Position numbers and translations under genes: made by a program
Part shown: positions 56,518 through 58,000 of the stretch, one piece after another
Position numbering within the stretch: the first letter of the stretch is position 1
Layout: every line of letters starts with the position of its first letter
Notes under the pieces: model-generated
What the model was told of the DNA's origin: nothing
Database searches by the model: none
The model's input: the letters and a program-made list of their open reading frames with translations, nothing else
Assembly (NCBI GenBank): GCA_014529385.2
Contig: CM043960.1
Location: 76,225,910 to 76,283,909, forward strand
Source of the DNA: Adiantum capillus-veneris
Lineage: Eukaryota; Streptophyta; Polypodiopsida; Polypodiales; Pteridaceae
DNA length: 58,000 nt
Direction: 5' to 3'

Positions 56518-58000
56518 TGTTGGAATTAGGGTTGCAGAGAAACACACACAGCTTGGAGAAGACGAAGGAAGCTCAAGGCACACAATAGAGAGTGTATTCC
56601 TTAGTGTGCAATGGAAAGATAGATAGCCCTAGAGTGATGGGCGTATATACAATGCACGGGGGAAAAAACCTCCTAAAGAGGGAAAAAATGCCCCGGCGGT
56701 CCTAGTGTGTTCACACACATCACTACCACATGTATATGGTAACAAATCCCCCCTGGAGTGATGCGGTGAACGAGAGCTGGCACATGAGTAAAGGGAAGTG
56801 CCATGCCCTGAGGACAGGATCAGTCCACAAAGGGGAGTAAGCCCAAAGCTTTGCGGAAAGCTTCAAGCTTCTCACGAGACAATGCCTTTGTGAAAAGATC
56901 TGCAAGGTTGTCCTGTGTTGGCACATAAGCCAAGCTGATCTCTCCTGCTGAGAGCCTCTCCCTGACATAGTGGTAATGCACCTCAATGTGCTTTGTGCGA
57001 GCATGAAAAACTGGGTTCCTCGCAACTGCCAATGCGCTCTGACTGTCAGTGTAGATAGTGTTGGCAGTGTCCTGTCCAACACCCAAGTCAGCCATAAGGC
57101 GTCTGAGCCATACACACTCAACCGTAGCTGTGAAGACTGCCCTGTACTCAGCCTCACAACTCGAAGTGGCCACAGTAGGTTGCTTCTTGCTCAACCATGA
57201 TATACATGAACTGCCAAGCATGAAACAAAAACCACTTGTGGACACTCGCGTGTCAAAACAACCAGCCCAATCTGAGTCCGAAAAAGCATGTAAGTCTGGC
57301 GGCAATGATCCCCCCTTGGGATAAAACAAGCCAAGATGTAAAGTGCCACTAAGGTAGCGGAAAATCCTCTTGACAGCCTGCCAATGCTTAGACCCTGGGC
57401 TATGCATAAATCTGCTGACCTGCGAGACAGCAAACTGAATATCTGGCCTCGTGTTGCATACATAAATGAGGCAGCCAACAGCAGTTTGGTAAAGAGTGAC
57501 ATCAGCAGGATCGCCAGCATCATGTAGACTCAACTTCAAACCTGTTTCCATGGGAGTGGCAATAGGTTTGCAATCCTCAAGTCCAAACTTACATAGCAAT
57601 GTCTCTATGTAACTTTTCTGACACAAGGCAATACCACCATCACACTGCTTAAACTGTATACCCAAGTAATGATGCAACAGCCCCAAATCTTTCATCTTGA
57701 AAGTAGCATTCAAATCAGCCTTAAATTCAGCAATATGTCTCTCATTTGGTCCAGTGATCAGCAAATCATCAACATAAAGAACCACAATGAGAAATACATC
57801 ATCCTCACGCTTTACATACAATGTGCTTTCTGTTGGACTGTTACGAAAGCCTCGTTTAACCAAATGAGTGTCAGCTTTCTCATACCAAGCACGAGGAGAT
57901 TGCTTCAACCCATACAAAGCCTTCTTACATTTGCACACTTTGTCCTCTTGTCCTTTTATGACAAAACCGCGAGGCTGCGTTACATAAACTTCCTCAAATA
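56518..58000 (-). mobile_element. Second Ty1/copia element, partial (continues past window)
   Basis: On the minus strand the 3' LTR is 56744-56518 (TGTTACC...CCAACA, 227 bases), preceded by a purine tract (complement of AATCCCCCC, 56745-56753). The pol frame runs upstream to the window end. The insertion point is inside the 5' LTR of the gypsy element. The other LTR and target duplication lie outside the window. Confidence 0.9.
56820..58000 (-). CDS. Copia pol C-terminal part: RT and RNase H (partial)
   Basis: Open without interruption from the window end to TGA at 56822-56820. It has the RT tail (KKALYGLKQSPRAWYEK, then VVLYVDDLLITG with the catalytic Asp pair, then KDLGLLHHYLGI) and RNase H (FSDSDWAGC, then SSCEAEYRAV, then IYTDSQSALAVARNPVFHAR), ending in LADLFTKALSREK. 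No frameshift is seen, unlike the copia at 34.3 kb. The two are clearly different families: residues and LTRs differ. Confidence 0.93.
   Translation of the reverse strand, partial: FEEVYVTQPRGFVIKGQEDKVCKCKKALYGLKQSPRAWYEKADTHLVKRGFRNSPTESTLYVKREDDVFLIVVLYVDDLLITGPNERHIAEFKADLNATFKMKDLGLLHHYLGIQFKQCDGGIALCQKSYIETLLCKFGLEDCKPIATPMETGLKLSLHDAGDPADVTLYQTAVGCLIYVCNTRPDIQFAVSQVSRFMHSPGSKHWQAVKRIFRYLSGTLHLGLFYPKGGSLPPDLHAFSDSDWAGCFDTRVSTSGFCFMLGSSCISWLSKKQPTVATSSCEAEYRAVFTATVECVWLRRLMADLGVGQDTANTIYTDSQSALAVARNPVFHARTKHIEVHYHYVRERLSAGEISLAYVPTQDNLADLFTKALSREKLEAFRKALGLLPFVD

Overview
The window looks like a repeat-dominated stretch of a large land-plant nuclear genome. The only convincing host gene has GT-AG introns and encodes a FLOWERING LOCUS C EXPRESSOR-like (FLX-like) coiled-coil protein. 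Almost everything else that codes is Ty1/copia, Ty3/gypsy (chromovirus type) or non-LTR retrotransposon sequence. Many long CT/GA microsatellites are present. A fern or another large-genome vascular plant is plausible, but the sequence alone does not fix the species. No tRNA, rRNA, CRISPR or bacterial-type operon was recognised.

Layout. 153-1800 is a diverged direct duplication of about 0.76 kb. 4.5-5.7 kb holds microsatellites and the 3' end of a non-LTR element. 7107-8046 (minus) is the FLX-like gene, with a likely 5' leader intron above it. 9.68-13.5 kb holds two opposite-facing copies of an LTR-like repeat (called R1 here); one is split by a 5'-truncated LINE with a 14-bp target-site duplication. 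13.5-19 kb is a scrambled set of gypsy fragments on both strands (integrase, protease, gag, reverse transcriptase), with a hairpin-forming tandem array and a five-copy purine-tract module between them. 20.2-23.4 kb is an R1-related LTR tail followed by a decayed LINE (endonuclease plus RT). 23.46-28.53 kb is a gypsy chromovirus with both LTRs, primer site and polypurine tract. It lacks the RT/RNase H region and is bounded on both sides by (CT)n. 29-33 kb is a nest of LTR, R1 copy and second LINE. 34314-39591 is a nearly intact young copia element with 322-bp LTRs and a 5-bp target-site duplication, inserted into a minus-strand gypsy LTR. 40-48.4 kb has LTR pieces, microsatellites and recent tandem duplications but no recognisable gene. 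48494 to at least 56517 is a minus-strand gypsy element with unusually long LTRs (about 3.3 kb), whose 5' LTR is itself split by a second copia element running off the window end.

How it fits together. The order of events can be read from the nesting: old gypsy LTRs, then R1 copies, then LINEs and copia elements. The FLX-like gene sits in the main stretch not visibly occupied by transposons (about 5.3-9.6 kb). The most unusual recurrent signal is a roughly 90-bp LTR module with a CT tract inside or beside it, seen at eight places on both strands. No new defence or metabolic system was found; the interesting content is retroelement structure and tandem-repeat architecture.
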